DNA of 36,067 nucleotides from a bacterium (GCA_030646955.1 JAUSKM010000018.1:1-36067), one strand, 5' to 3'. Shown: positions 17,188 through 26,376, numbered from the stretch's first letter. A program made the numbers and translations. Notes: generated by a model from the sequence alone, not told the origin.

Positions 17188-17330
17188 GTCATTGCGAACC
17201 CGCGAAGTGGCGTTCCTGCGCCATCCCGAGCGAGGTCTGCAGAGCAAGAGACCCCACACCTCCCATGAACCGTACGGGATCCTTCGGTCGAGGACTCCCT
17301 CAAGACGACGTTGGAACGTCGTCTTACCAT
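17188..17330. repeat. Candidate dispersed intergenic repeat of the 'cattgcgag...gaagcaatc/atcccgagcgag...ggatc' type, with terminal palindrome
   Basis: gtcattgcgaacccgcgaag...catcccgagcgaggtctgcag...gggatccttcggtcgaggactccctc, followed by aagacgacgttggaacgtcgtctt. Confidence 0.45.
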
Positions 17331-17407
17331 GAACGATGCGCTGAACATGGTGCGTATAGCACAGCTAGTATCGCATGGCCGCAGAGACCACACAAATACG
17401 AGCAATA

Positions 17408-17436
17408 TTGACGAACTCCATGGTAATTCGTATGCT
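17408..17436 (+). promoter_or_regulatory. Promoter TTGACG-N17-TATGCT
   Basis: TTGACG 17408-17413, TATGCT 17431-17436; SD gaggagg before the GTG at 17486. Confidence 0.6.
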
Positions 17437-17485
17437 GGAAAATACGAGGAGCTGTTCCTTGCAACCGACAAGAGAGGAGGTGCTC

Positions 17486-18106
17486 GTGAAGCTGACGTCG
17501 ACGATGCTCGTTGCGGTCGCGCTCGTGGTGGCAGCGTTCTCCATGAACCAACGCCGCGATCCGATTCCAAGCTGTGACGAGGGCTGCACGTGCTCGGCAC
17601 CGGACGAAACCTCGCCTGCGGATCGCATCCAGATCTGTGGCACGTTCTCGCCGGCGCCGGCTGTCACCACCGCACCCCTCCGCTTGTCACTGCCGCCGGA
17701 GCGCACCGAGTGGCTGCTCGTGGAGCCGCTCACCACCCCAACGCTGGACTGCCGCATCGGTGGCGAGTACTGCGCGATCGCGATGGTGTACGGTGGGGGC
17801 CTCTGCTTCGTGAACCTGTTCTACGGTGGATTCGCCCCGGTGCTTGCCCTGCCGGACGCGGACCCGCGTGACTCCTACCTCTCGTACCAGCTCACGCCGA
17901 CCGCATGGAACCGATGGGCGGATGCGTCACATGCGCACCATCCGCCGTGGCCGTGTGCAACCGGCACGATGCTCGCCGTCCCCGCAGAGATCGCTCCCCT
18001 CATCTTTGCTCCGCTCACCACGGGACGCGACCTCCCGGATACCGCGTACCCGCGCTACGTCCAAGGCACCAATCCCGCGCCTCACCGCGCAAGCACCTGG
18101 CATTAG
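17486..18106 (+). CDS. Putative secreted/anchored Cys-containing protein, unknown function (GTG start)
   Basis: agaggaggtgctcGTG; VKLTSTMLVAVALVVAAFSMNQ signal/TM segment; CDEGCTC, CRIGGEYC. Confidence 0.7.
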   Translation: MKLTSTMLVAVALVVAAFSMNQRRDPIPSCDEGCTCSAPDETSPADRIQICGTFSPAPAVTTAPLRLSLPPERTEWLLVEPLTTPTLDCRIGGEYCAIAMVYGGGLCFVNLFYGGFAPVLALPDADPRDSYLSYQLTPTAWNRWADASHAHHPPWPCATGTMLAVPAEIAPLIFAPLTTGRDLPDTAYPRYVQGTNPAPHRASTWH

Positions 18107-18123
18107 CGCGCCACGCACACCAC

Positions 18124-18149
18124 GCCCCTCCAGCACACACTGGAGGGGC
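18124..18149 (+). terminator. Rho-independent terminator
   Basis: gcccctccag-cacaca-ctggaggggc followed by tcattcttgttttttg. Confidence 0.85.
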
Positions 18150-18182
18150 TCATTCTTGTTTTTTGTTCCCCTCTTGAGCGGA

Positions 18183-18746
18183 TTACGCGATCACAACAAC
18201 CCGTTCTCCAAACACGTAAACAATCTCCGTTCCCTGAAATTGCGTCACCAGTTCCGACGCTTTGGGGGAGGTATGCCCGTGGAGCAGATACCTTGGTCGC
18301 TCGCGTTCCAGGTAGTCACGTAGGCCGCGAAAACCCTCGTGTGCGAGTTCGCCTGGCTCGTCATTCATGCCGAACGGCGGGCAGTGCGTCACCATGACAT
18401 CAACGCGAGGGAAGACGCGAAGCATCTCGCTTGCCTCCTCCTGCGTGTACATCTTCGCAAACGGAGAATCCTTGTAACGAACGCTGCCCTCGAAGCCGCC
18501 AAACATGACTCCCTGTACGGTGACAGTAGCACGGTGCAAATTCTGAATCCCGAGCGCATCCATGTATGTGCCAGAACAATGATTTCCGTACACACCGAGT
18601 TTCGGAATCTCCGTGATGGACTCCAACTCACGAATTTGTTGCAGCTCGAGATCACCGAGCGTCACGATAGCATCCACCGGCGTCTCTCCTATCATCTGAC
18701 GGATGGATCGGGAAGGCGCACGATCAGCAAGCACGAGCAGGTTCAT
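18183..18746 (-). CDS. Metallophosphoesterase family protein
   Basis: LVLADRAPS...VTLGDLE...GVYGNHC...VMVTHCPPFG...LLHGHTSP. Confidence 0.85.
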   Translation of the reverse strand: MNLLVLADRAPSRSIRQMIGETPVDAIVTLGDLELQQIRELESITEIPKLGVYGNHCSGTYMDALGIQNLHRATVTVQGVMFGGFEGSVRYKDSPFAKMYTQEEASEMLRVFPRVDVMVTHCPPFGMNDEPGELAHEGFRGLRDYLERERPRYLLHGHTSPKASELVTQFQGTEIVYVFGERVVVIA

Positions 18747-18749
18747 ATC

Positions 18750-20213
18750 CTATGCGCGTAAATCGATCGTCTCATCAATGCGTACTTGCGCGATAAAATC
18801 GGGGATGTGGCTCACCAGAATCATCGCACCTTCGTACGCATCCAGCGCTTTCGCGATGATGGGGAGGTGACGGAAGTTGATATGGTTGGTCGGCTCATCC
18901 AGCAACAGGAGGCCCGGACGCATGAGCATGAGGCGCGCCATACCCAACAGACCCTTCTGTCCTTCGGAGAGCCGCGCGATCTCGTTGCCCAACGCGCGCC
19001 CGTCCAACAGAAATCCGGAAGCTGTTGAACGAATGATGTGCTCATCTGGTTGCGCCATGACCCCCGCAAGGCACTCGTACCCCGTCTGCGCGCCGTCGAG
19101 CATGGAGAAGTCCTGGCGGTAGTACCCCACCCGCACCCCATCCCCGATGGTCGCGCCCGGCTCCTTCCCGTGCGCAATGCGATCCAGGAGGGTAGTCTTC
19201 CCGATCCCGTTTGGACCCGCCAGCACGATATGCGTTCCCTTGCGCAAGATGCGATCGAGTTGCCGCGGTGCTGGATCGCCATCTTTCAGCACCGTGACCG
19301 TCCCCAGCTCCAGAATTCTGCCGTTCGTGTAGGTGTCAAACTCTTGCACGGGAATCGTGAACGGGCGGATGGTCTTATCCTCGCGCCGCACGTCCACCAT
19401 GCCCTCCTCCGCCTCCTCGGCCGCCTCACGCATGCGCTTCGCAACAGCACGCAGCTTCCCGCCCTTGTGCGCGAACACCTCGGACTGCGCACGCTTCTTG
19501 CGAATTTCCATCTCCGCCCGCGCGTTCTGCCGTCGCTCGCGCTCCAGGCGCTGTGTGATGTCCTCCATCACGTTGTAGTAGTTGCCAGCGTACTGCTCCA
19601 CGGTGTGCGTATGTACATCCAGGTAGAGCACGCCGTCCGTAAAAGTATTCAAGAACTCCGCGTCGTGCGAGATGACGATGACCGTCTTCTCGTACATCAT
19701 CAAAAAACCGGTGAGGTGATCAATACCCTCCTGGTCCAGGTTGTTCGTCGGCTCATCCAACAGCAGGATATCCGGATCCTCCAGCAGCGCGTGCGCCAGA
19801 AGGAGTCGCGCCTGCTGGCCGCCGGAAAACGCACGCACCTGCTTGTCGAGATCGCAGGAAAGCTGCACCACCGCAAGCACTCGCGCGATGCGTTGGTCCA
19901 AATTCCCCGGCACCTCGCGGAACGCCAACGCAAAATACTCGCGCACCGTGAGGTCGCGGTGCTCGGGAACCATCACCTGTCGCGCAATGCCCACGGTTGC
20001 ATCCGGCGGGGTGACCGAGATCGTTCCCTCCGCTGGCTGCTGTTGCCCCAGGATTAACGTGAAAAGCGAGGTCTTCCCCGCGCCGTTCTGCCCCATGAGC
20101 GCAATCCGCGAACCATTCCGAACAGAAAAACTGGCCGCATCTAGGATGGGCTTCTGCTCCCCGTACCCAAACGTCACTCCGCTGAACCGCAGTACAACAT
20201 GATCATTCGCCAT
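18750..20213 (-). CDS. ABC-F family ATPase
   Basis: Two Walker A (GQNGAGKTS, GPNGIGKTT), FSGGQQARLLLAHALLEDPDILLLDEPTNNLD, RLSEGQKGLLGMARLMLMRPGLLLLDEPTNH. Confidence 0.94.
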   Translation of the reverse strand: MANDHVVLRFSGVTFGYGEQKPILDAASFSVRNGSRIALMGQNGAGKTSLFTLILGQQQPAEGTISVTPPDATVGIARQVMVPEHRDLTVREYFALAFREVPGNLDQRIARVLAVVQLSCDLDKQVRAFSGGQQARLLLAHALLEDPDILLLDEPTNNLDQEGIDHLTGFLMMYEKTVIVISHDAEFLNTFTDGVLYLDVHTHTVEQYAGNYYNVMEDITQRLERERRQNARAEMEIRKKRAQSEVFAHKGGKLRAVAKRMREAAEEAEEGMVDVRREDKTIRPFTIPVQEFDTYTNGRILELGTVTVLKDGDPAPRQLDRILRKGTHIVLAGPNGIGKTTLLDRIAHGKEPGATIGDGVRVGYYRQDFSMLDGAQTGYECLAGVMAQPDEHIIRSTASGFLLDGRALGNEIARLSEGQKGLLGMARLMLMRPGLLLLDEPTNHINFRHLPIIAKALDAYEGAMILVSHIPDFIAQVRIDETIDLRA

Positions 20214-20235
20214 AGCGTATCCGGCAAAACAAAAA

Positions 20236-20258
20236 AGGATGTCTCCTCAAGACATCCT
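20236..20258 (-). terminator. Rho-independent terminator (minus), or leader attenuator of the ABC-F gene
   Basis: Minus strand AGGATGTCT-TGAGG-AGACATCCT-TTTTTGTTTT. Confidence 0.8.
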
Positions 20259-20308
20259 AACATAGCACTTTATTCGTATCAATACCAAACCAATTGTCGG
20301 CACGCCAA

Positions 20309-20340
20309 ACGCGAGCGCCCCATCAGAGGAGCGCTCGCGT
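20309..20340. terminator. Second inverted repeat in the same intergenic region
   Basis: acgcgagcgc-cccatcagagga-gcgctcgcgt, 10-bp stem. Confidence 0.5.
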
Positions 20341-20385
20341 GGCACGCGATTCAATCAATGGCCGATCTATGTCCCACCTCCATTC

Positions 20386-20901
20386 CTAGCGCTGCACCGA
20401 GATGCCTGCCGGCGTGTTCTCTGGGTCGCACGCGCCAACCGTGAGCGCGCCCGTCGCAGTTCGCATGATGTAGTAATCGGTATTCGCGTCCGTCCCCGTG
20501 CTCGGGTCGCTCGGGATTACAGGAATCTTCCCCGCTCCAACGAGCCCCGTGAGATCCGCGCACGCGGCCTGCGTCGTCTGCGCAGTACACGTCGTGTTCG
20601 CGCCGCTTGCGCACGTTCCGACAACGTAGTACGACCCGGCCGCGAGGTTCGCGATAGCGTCGAGGTACGCACCGTCGCGATCCACCTGATCCAACTTCGA
20701 CGCCTCGAGTACCGCCGTCACGTCCGACCACCGCTGCGAATCTCGCGCGTCCTGGAAACGCGTCAACGGATCGAGCGTCACAAATACCACTACCGCCAAG
20801 ATCGCAATAATCGCGATCACGATAAGCAGCTCCACCAGCGTAAAAGCGCTCCTGCGCATACGGAGAAGGGATAGTGAATACACGGTCTCTGTGTTCAGCA
20901 T
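20386..20901 (-). CDS. Type IV pilin/pseudopilin, probable major pilin (start 20901 or 20859)
   Basis: MRRSAFTLVELLIVIAIIAILAVVVFVTLDP prepilin signal with E5; central Cys residues. Confidence 0.9.
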   Translation of the reverse strand: MLNTETVYSLSLLRMRRSAFTLVELLIVIAIIAILAVVVFVTLDPLTRFQDARDSQRWSDVTAVLEASKLDQVDRDGAYLDAIANLAAGSYYVVGTCASGANTTCTAQTTQAACADLTGLVGAGKIPVIPSDPSTGTDANTDYYIMRTATGALTVGACDPENTPAGISVQR

Positions 20902-20939
20902 ACCGCCATTGCGGCGGAGATGGTTATCCACAGAGCAGA

Positions 20940-20975
20940 ACAGCACCGCGCGTCGCGCACGCCGCGCGGTGCTGT
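20940..20975. terminator. Strong hairpin between the PilX-like and pilin genes
   Basis: acagcaccgcgcg-tcgcgcacgc-cgcgcggtgctgt, 13-bp perfect stem. Confidence 0.6.
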
Positions 20976-20984
20976 CCGCCTCCT

Positions 20985-21374
20985 TCATTCACTCCACGAC
21001 GTCAATACAAACGGACTCATTGCAACGCCCACAGTGACCGCCCGCGATATGGAGCCAATCGTACCAGTGACGGCCACCGTCCTCCACCCGTCGCTCCCGC
21101 TCACGACGATGATGCATGCCGCGTCCCCGATCGTCGTGCTGCCGCCAGCATACGCTGCGTCCCGACGAAGTTGCAGCAGTGCTTCCTCAACGCAGCCATC
21201 AATGGCCGACGCCGCAACGCCGCCCTCGGCAGCGGTCACGCTGATATCGAGCTGCGTGAGCGTGCGAAAGGACGCGCCAACGGCCAGCACGACAAATGCT
21301 GTCGCAATAACAAGCACAACCAAGGTGAGCACAAAGCCGTGCGGATCATTGCGAGCGTCGCGTGCGTGGTCCAT
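20985..21374 (-). CDS. PilX/GspK-like minor pilin candidate lacking E5
   Basis: DPHGFVLTLVVLVIATAFVVLAVGASFRTLTQ. Confidence 0.7.
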   Translation of the reverse strand: MDHARDARNDPHGFVLTLVVLVIATAFVVLAVGASFRTLTQLDISVTAAEGGVAASAIDGCVEEALLQLRRDAAYAGGSTTIGDAACIIVVSGSDGWRTVAVTGTIGSISRAVTVGVAMSPFVLTSWSE

Positions 21375-21381
21375 AGGGATG

Positions 21382-21945
21382 TTATCGGCGAAACGTTGCG
21401 GCGGTTGTCCATGTACGCTGCGCGCCATACCTCGTGTCGTCACCGGGATTCACTGCCGCAAGGCCGAGTGTCACCTCGATGCTGGTCATGCCGGCGGTTG
21501 TCCGATTGCGAACGATAAACTGCGTCACGTCCACCGCGTCGCTCGTGAGATCAAGGGCGGGTCCGCTCCCCTCCTGAACGCGGAGCTTCCGAACCGTGAC
21601 GGTTTGCCCCCCAAAGGGGACGTCTCGCTGCGCAGTATCCAGCACGATGCGCATGCCGTCGCCACGAGTGAACGCGAGCGTCCCCGGGTGGACATCGTAC
21701 ACCGTCACCGTATCCAGCACCTGTGCGCTGCGTAGATGTCGCTGGAGCGCAGTGAGGGCAAACGCGCCAACTGCGTCCACTTCCGCAACGCGCTCCTGCG
21801 CGACCGCGTCATGGATGAAGACCCACGCGATTGTCGTTGCTGGCACCGTCACCAATACGACAATGCCGAGGTAGACGACAACCTCAAGGAGTGTGAATCC
21901 TGAGCGTCTCGTTCGGCGGCCGATGGACAGTGGGCGGATAGACAT
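21382..21945 (-). CDS. PilW/GspJ-like prepilin
   Basis: RRSGFTLLEVVVYLGIVVLVTVPATTIAWVF. Confidence 0.85.
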   Translation of the reverse strand: MSIRPLSIGRRTRRSGFTLLEVVVYLGIVVLVTVPATTIAWVFIHDAVAQERVAEVDAVGAFALTALQRHLRSAQVLDTVTVYDVHPGTLAFTRGDGMRIVLDTAQRDVPFGGQTVTVRKLRVQEGSGPALDLTSDAVDVTQFIVRNRTTAGMTSIEVTLGLAAVNPGDDTRYGAQRTWTTAATFRR

Positions 21946-21947
21946 AC

Positions 21948-22877
21948 TCAGTCGCAGTTCGTGAGGAACGTCGTCGACTCGGCATCCGTGGACGCATCAA
22001 GCATGCGTACTGCGAGCGTGAACGCGGCGGCGGCGAGTTTCCGATCGAATCGGAAACGATCCACCTCCGCTGCGCTGCCCGCGGCGATTGTCACGTTCGC
22101 GATGGCGAGTTCGGTACCGGACACTTGCGCGCCGTGCGGACTCCAATCGCCGGAAGATGTCGCGTGCCATACGTCCTGCCCCCCCACCTTCACACTCTGA
22201 ATGTTTCCCGGACTCGTCCCATCCCCCAGCACCCAGGATAGTGTGAGGCGGTCAACCGTAATGTCGCGTAATCCGATGTTGCGGAACACGACACCCTCCA
22301 ACTGCTTCTGCTCGCCGCCGATGCACGCCCCGCTCACATCAATGACCAGCGATCCCGCTTCTGTCGCGCTGCAGAGCATTCCTGCTCCACGCCAGTTGGC
22401 AACGTGCGTGGTGAACATCCGCGTTCGGGTGGCACCGCCGCTCGCCCATGCGATCGTTGCCGTTACACGCTTCGCATCGGGATCGTACGTTCCACTCTGC
22501 GCGAGCGCACACGCCGCGTCCCGGAAAACCGACACCACCGTGATCGTACGGGTGTACCGATTGTCAACGACGTCCGGCGACGGCACGAGCGACCATCCGC
22601 CGCTCCCGCGCGCGAGGCCATAGGTGCCGTCCGCAAGAGATTCCCATGATCCTGCTGCAAGCGCGCGGAGCGCCTCAATGCTCTCCTGGCCGACTGTCGC
22701 AGCCGTCAGCGTATCGCGCGACCGCTCCAGTACATCGAACGACCGCAATCCGACGGTCAATGACCCACCAACGACAACCGCAAGGAGCGCAAGGGCGAGG
22801 ATAGCCTCGATGAGCATCTGTCCTGCGCGCGGAGCGCGACAGTCGATGGCAAACGGACGAGAGGTACTAAAACGCAT
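21948..22877 (-). CDS. PilV-like prepilin with large C-terminal domain
   Basis: RAGQMLIEAILALALLAVVVGGSLTVG; start at MRFSTSRPF. Confidence 0.8.
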   Translation of the reverse strand: MRFSTSRPFAIDCRAPRAGQMLIEAILALALLAVVVGGSLTVGLRSFDVLERSRDTLTAATVGQESIEALRALAAGSWESLADGTYGLARGSGGWSLVPSPDVVDNRYTRTITVVSVFRDAACALAQSGTYDPDAKRVTATIAWASGGATRTRMFTTHVANWRGAGMLCSATEAGSLVIDVSGACIGGEQKQLEGVVFRNIGLRDITVDRLTLSWVLGDGTSPGNIQSVKVGGQDVWHATSSGDWSPHGAQVSGTELAIANVTIAAGSAAEVDRFRFDRKLAAAAFTLAVRMLDASTDAESTTFLTNCD

Positions 22878-23862
22878 AGTCCACTTCCAGCCGCGGCGCC
22901 GTCTCTCCCTCACGCGACGAGAAAAACCAGTAGGCCTGCGAGCTGTCTTCCGATGCATCCTTGAGGAGCCACCCGTTGTTTTCCGCCGTCCCGTCCACGA
23001 TCCGCTGAACGTCAGCCGTCACCGTGAAGGTGGCGAGCGGCAGTGACCCGCTCCACGTCAACGTCGCGCTGGCGGATGGCATCGCCGTGAAATCCCCGCC
23101 CGCAGCATCCCAGAACTGCGCACCGGTATGCTGCCACGTCACGGCCCCCTCATCCCACGGCTTCGTCACCCGGTGGAGTGCAATCGTTCGCGATGCGCCG
23201 TACGTCTGCGTTGCTTGCAGCGTGAGTCGCGCGCCGCTCACCGTGGCACCGCGCGGAACAGCGGAGAGCGAAAATCGCAACACACTCCGGCGGGTGTTCG
23301 ACGGTTGCCATGGATACGCCTCAAGTTGCGTTGTGGCTCCCGCATTCACGCTCGGGGCGCTCGCCGAGAGCGTTGCGTCCCCTTCTGCAGCCAATACCAC
23401 CGTTCCGCTCCGCACCTCCTCTATGAGTCCCGACGGACGGATCGCGAGGAACTCCGTGCGTCCGGTCGTATGACGCACCGCGATAGTTCCCGTATCGCTC
23501 GGCGCACCGGTGCCTGCTGCGAAGCGCAGGTCAAGCGGCCCACTCCCGCCCGCAAACTCGCGGAGCTCCATCGTCACGCCGCTGTCCAACGCAACCACCA
23601 CGTCTCGCGATGGGTCGCGCGTCGCGTACGCGTTTCCCACATAGATCGTGTAGCGACTCACCTCAAGATACATGCCGCGCGCGCCGTATCCCGTGGCCGC
23701 ACGGAGCGCCGCAAGCCGAAGATCGCCGAGGAGCGGCCCATGCACTGCTGCTACCGCGGAGAACGTCTGGAGCGACGTCATGATCGGGATACTCACTACA
23801 ACAAGCGCGCTCGCCAGTGCAATGACGAGCAGTACCTCAATCAATGTGAACGCGGAACGCAT
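22867..23862 (-). CDS. GspH-like pseudopilin fused to a C-terminal DNRLRE-type domain
   Basis: MRSAFTLIEVLLVIALASALVVVSIP; C-term RSVLRFSLSAVPRGATVSGARLTLQ...HRVTKPWDEGAVTWQHTG...WDAAGGDF...VTADVQRIVDGTAENNGWLLKDASE...PRLEVDY. Confidence 0.85.
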   Translation of the reverse strand: MRSAFTLIEVLLVIALASALVVVSIPIMTSLQTFSAVAAVHGPLLGDLRLAALRAATGYGARGMYLEVSRYTIYVGNAYATRDPSRDVVVALDSGVTMELREFAGGSGPLDLRFAAGTGAPSDTGTIAVRHTTGRTEFLAIRPSGLIEEVRSGTVVLAAEGDATLSASAPSVNAGATTQLEAYPWQPSNTRRSVLRFSLSAVPRGATVSGARLTLQATQTYGASRTIALHRVTKPWDEGAVTWQHTGAQFWDAAGGDFTAMPSASATLTWSGSLPLATFTVTADVQRIVDGTAENNGWLLKDASEDSSQAYWFFSSREGETAPRLEVDYAF

Positions 23863-23863
23863 G

Positions 23864-25006
23864 CTACCTCCGGAACTGCTGTGTAATGGAGTAAATCGGC
23901 GTGATAATCGAAAGTGCGAGGGTGGCGACCATACCGCCGAGGATCAGGAGAATGAAGGGCTCAAGGATCGTCGCGAGCGACTTCGTAATCGTCTGCACGT
24001 TTTCTTCGTGGTACTCCGCGCAGTAGTCCAATGAATCCATCAGCGTCCCGGAGTTTTCGCCAACCTGGAGGATCTGCACGTCCGTCGGCGCGAAGAGGCG
24101 CGGCTGCTGCCGAAGCGAGTCCGCGAGCGTGGAGCCCCCCTTCACCTGCTCGTACGTTGTCCGCAAAAACACAGCGTATCGCACGTTCGGCACCGTTGCC
24201 GCACAGGCGGCGAGCCCGTCGTCAATGGTCGTGCCGGTGCGAAGGAGGACGCTCAGGGTTCGGCAAAAGAGGGCGAGATTCACATGCCGCGATATGGCAC
24301 CCACAACCGGTAGACGGAGGATGAGCCGATGCGTGATCGGCCGTACTGCGGGACGCCGCAACGCCCAGACGCAAAACACGAGACCGCCGAAGAACGTGGG
24401 GATTGCCCATGATCCGTGTGCGGATGTGAACGTCGCAATGCCGAGGAGGATACGCGTGGAGAGCGGAAGCGCGACGTCAAAACTCTGGAAGAGCCGCGTG
24501 AGTTTCGGGAGGACGAAGATGACCACGGCTGCACCGAGGAGGAGCGTTCCGGACATCACGATGATCGGGTACGTCATCGCGCCAAGCACCTGGCGGCGGA
24601 TTGCGTCTTGCTTCGCTAACTGCATCGCGAGATATTTCAAATTCCCCTCCAATGTCCCAGAACGCTCCCCAATTTCCACGATGCTCACGTAGATGGAAGA
24701 AAACGCTTTCGGCTCGTGCCGGAGCGCATCGCCCAACGGGAACCCCCGCTCCACATGGTCGCGGATATCAGTCAGCACATCGCGCCAATGCCCTTTCGCT
24801 TGGTCGCGCAACACGGTAATGGACTCGAGCACCGTCGACCCCGCGTGGAGCAGGACGACGATGCTCTTGGTGAACAAGAGCACATCCTTCCGCGACACCG
24901 TCCCCCATGACCGTCGCCGCTTGGGTTGCGAAGCCTCGGTCGGAACGGCGGCGCGGGGCGCTGTCGCCGGTGACGGTGGTCGTGCAGTGGAACGAGTGGC
25001 GGGCAT
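23864..25006 (-). CDS. pilC: Type IV pilus/T2SS inner-membrane platform protein
   Basis: LLFTKSIVVLLHAGSTVLESI...GTLEGNLKYLA...FCRTLSVLLRTGTTIDDGLAACA...ILQVGENSGTLMDSLDYCAEYHEENV. Confidence 0.94.
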   Translation of the reverse strand: MPATRSTARPPSPATAPRAAVPTEASQPKRRRSWGTVSRKDVLLFTKSIVVLLHAGSTVLESITVLRDQAKGHWRDVLTDIRDHVERGFPLGDALRHEPKAFSSIYVSIVEIGERSGTLEGNLKYLAMQLAKQDAIRRQVLGAMTYPIIVMSGTLLLGAAVVIFVLPKLTRLFQSFDVALPLSTRILLGIATFTSAHGSWAIPTFFGGLVFCVWALRRPAVRPITHRLILRLPVVGAISRHVNLALFCRTLSVLLRTGTTIDDGLAACAATVPNVRYAVFLRTTYEQVKGGSTLADSLRQQPRLFAPTDVQILQVGENSGTLMDSLDYCAEYHEENVQTITKSLATILEPFILLILGGMVATLALSIITPIYSITQQFRR

Positions 25007-25026
25007 GGAATCGAGGTACTCCTTAA

Positions 25027-26376
25027 TTACTCCTGCGCAACGCGCAGCAGCTCCTCCAAGGTCGTGACGCCCGCCTGCACCTTGCGGAGCCCATCTTCCG
25101 CAATCGTCGTCATGCCAAGCTTGACGGCCTTCGCCGCAATGGCGGATGCGTTCTCGCGTGACATAATCATCGCGCGAATTGGGTCCGTCATCTCCATGAC
25201 CTCCGCAATCATGGTACGTCCGCGATATCCACTGTCCTGGCATTCCCCGCACCCCCTCCCGTACGTCGCGGTCGCGCTCGCCGCGCCAAACCCGTACGTT
25301 TTCAGCATGGCCGGGGAGAGCTGCTCCCGCGCGACGGCAAGCACCCCCGCGTCCACCGCACGCTGTTCCGTGCACTGCTCGCACACGCGCCGCACCAACC
25401 GCTGTGCGATGACCACGCTCACCGTGGATGCGATGAGAAACGGCGGTACTCCCATATCTGCGAGCCGCGGGAGCGTCGTTGCCGCGTCATTCGTATGCAG
25501 CGTCGAGAGGACGAGGTGGCCCGTCATCGCAGAGTTCACCGCAATCTTCGCCGTTTCTTCGTCGCGAATCTCGCCAACCATGATGATGTCCGGGTCCTGC
25601 CGGACAATGGAGCGAAGCCCCTTCGCGAAGGTGAGCTCTGTTCTCGGATTCACCTGAATCTGGTTCACGCGCTCCATCTCGTACTCAACCGGATCCTCAA
25701 TGGTCGAAATGTTCACATCCGTGCTGTTGAGCACCTTGAGCGCCGCGTAGAGCGTCGACGTCTTCCCGGAACCCGTGGGACCGGTTGCCAGGATCATCCC
25801 CCACGGTCGCTGGATGTTCCGCTGGATGATGGCAAGATCATGTGGCGCAAACCCGATGGTATCCAACGCGATGACACGCTCGCTCTCCGAGAGAATACGG
25901 AGGACTGTCTTCTCTCCATGGATGACCGGCACGATAGACACGCGAACGTCTACCTTATCTCCGTTCACGGGGAATCGCAGTTTCCCGTCCTGCGCCGCCG
26001 CATGCTCGTCCGTCCGGAGCCGCGAGAGGATCTTCACGCGCGTCGTCAAAAGATCATGAAGAGCACGCGGGACTTCCGCAACATCGTGCAGGATGCCATC
26101 AATACGGAACCGAATAAGCGTACGCTCCTCGTACGGCTCGATGTGGATATCCGAAGTACCGTGCCCATGCGCAAGCACGAGAAGGTCGTCCACAATCTTC
26201 ACAATTGGCCAATCCTCCGCGCTCTCCGTTGCTGCATGCTCTGCCATGAGCATGCGTACCTCATCGCCGAACGCCGTGAAGGAAGAAGGCACCTTCACCG
26301 CACCACCCTTCCCCGCTGCATGCGGCGTTTCCTGCTTCCCCTTCTTGACGCTGTCCTTCTTTTTTCCAAAACGCAT
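25027..26376 (-). CDS. pilB: Type IV pilus assembly/T2SS ATPase
   Basis: GTSDIHIEPYEERTLIRFRIDG, ATGPTGSGKTSTLYAAL, IRQDPDIIMVGEIRDEETAKIAV-like motif, TGHLVLSTLHTNDAATTLPRL, CxxC pairs. Confidence 0.96.
   Translation of the reverse strand: MRFGKKKDSVKKGKQETPHAAGKGGAVKVPSSFTAFGDEVRMLMAEHAATESAEDWPIVKIVDDLLVLAHGHGTSDIHIEPYEERTLIRFRIDGILHDVAEVPRALHDLLTTRVKILSRLRTDEHAAAQDGKLRFPVNGDKVDVRVSIVPVIHGEKTVLRILSESERVIALDTIGFAPHDLAIIQRNIQRPWGMILATGPTGSGKTSTLYAALKVLNSTDVNISTIEDPVEYEMERVNQIQVNPRTELTFAKGLRSIVRQDPDIIMVGEIRDEETAKIAVNSAMTGHLVLSTLHTNDAATTLPRLADMGVPPFLIASTVSVVIAQRLVRRVCEQCTEQRAVDAGVLAVAREQLSPAMLKTYGFGAASATATYGRGCGECQDSGYRGRTMIAEVMEMTDPIRAMIMSRENASAIAAKAVKLGMTTIAEDGLRKVQAGVTTLEELLRVAQE

Noticed and set aside
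19038-20057. 339-aa plus-strand ORF
   Set aside because: Antisense to the ABC-F gene, no domain motifs.
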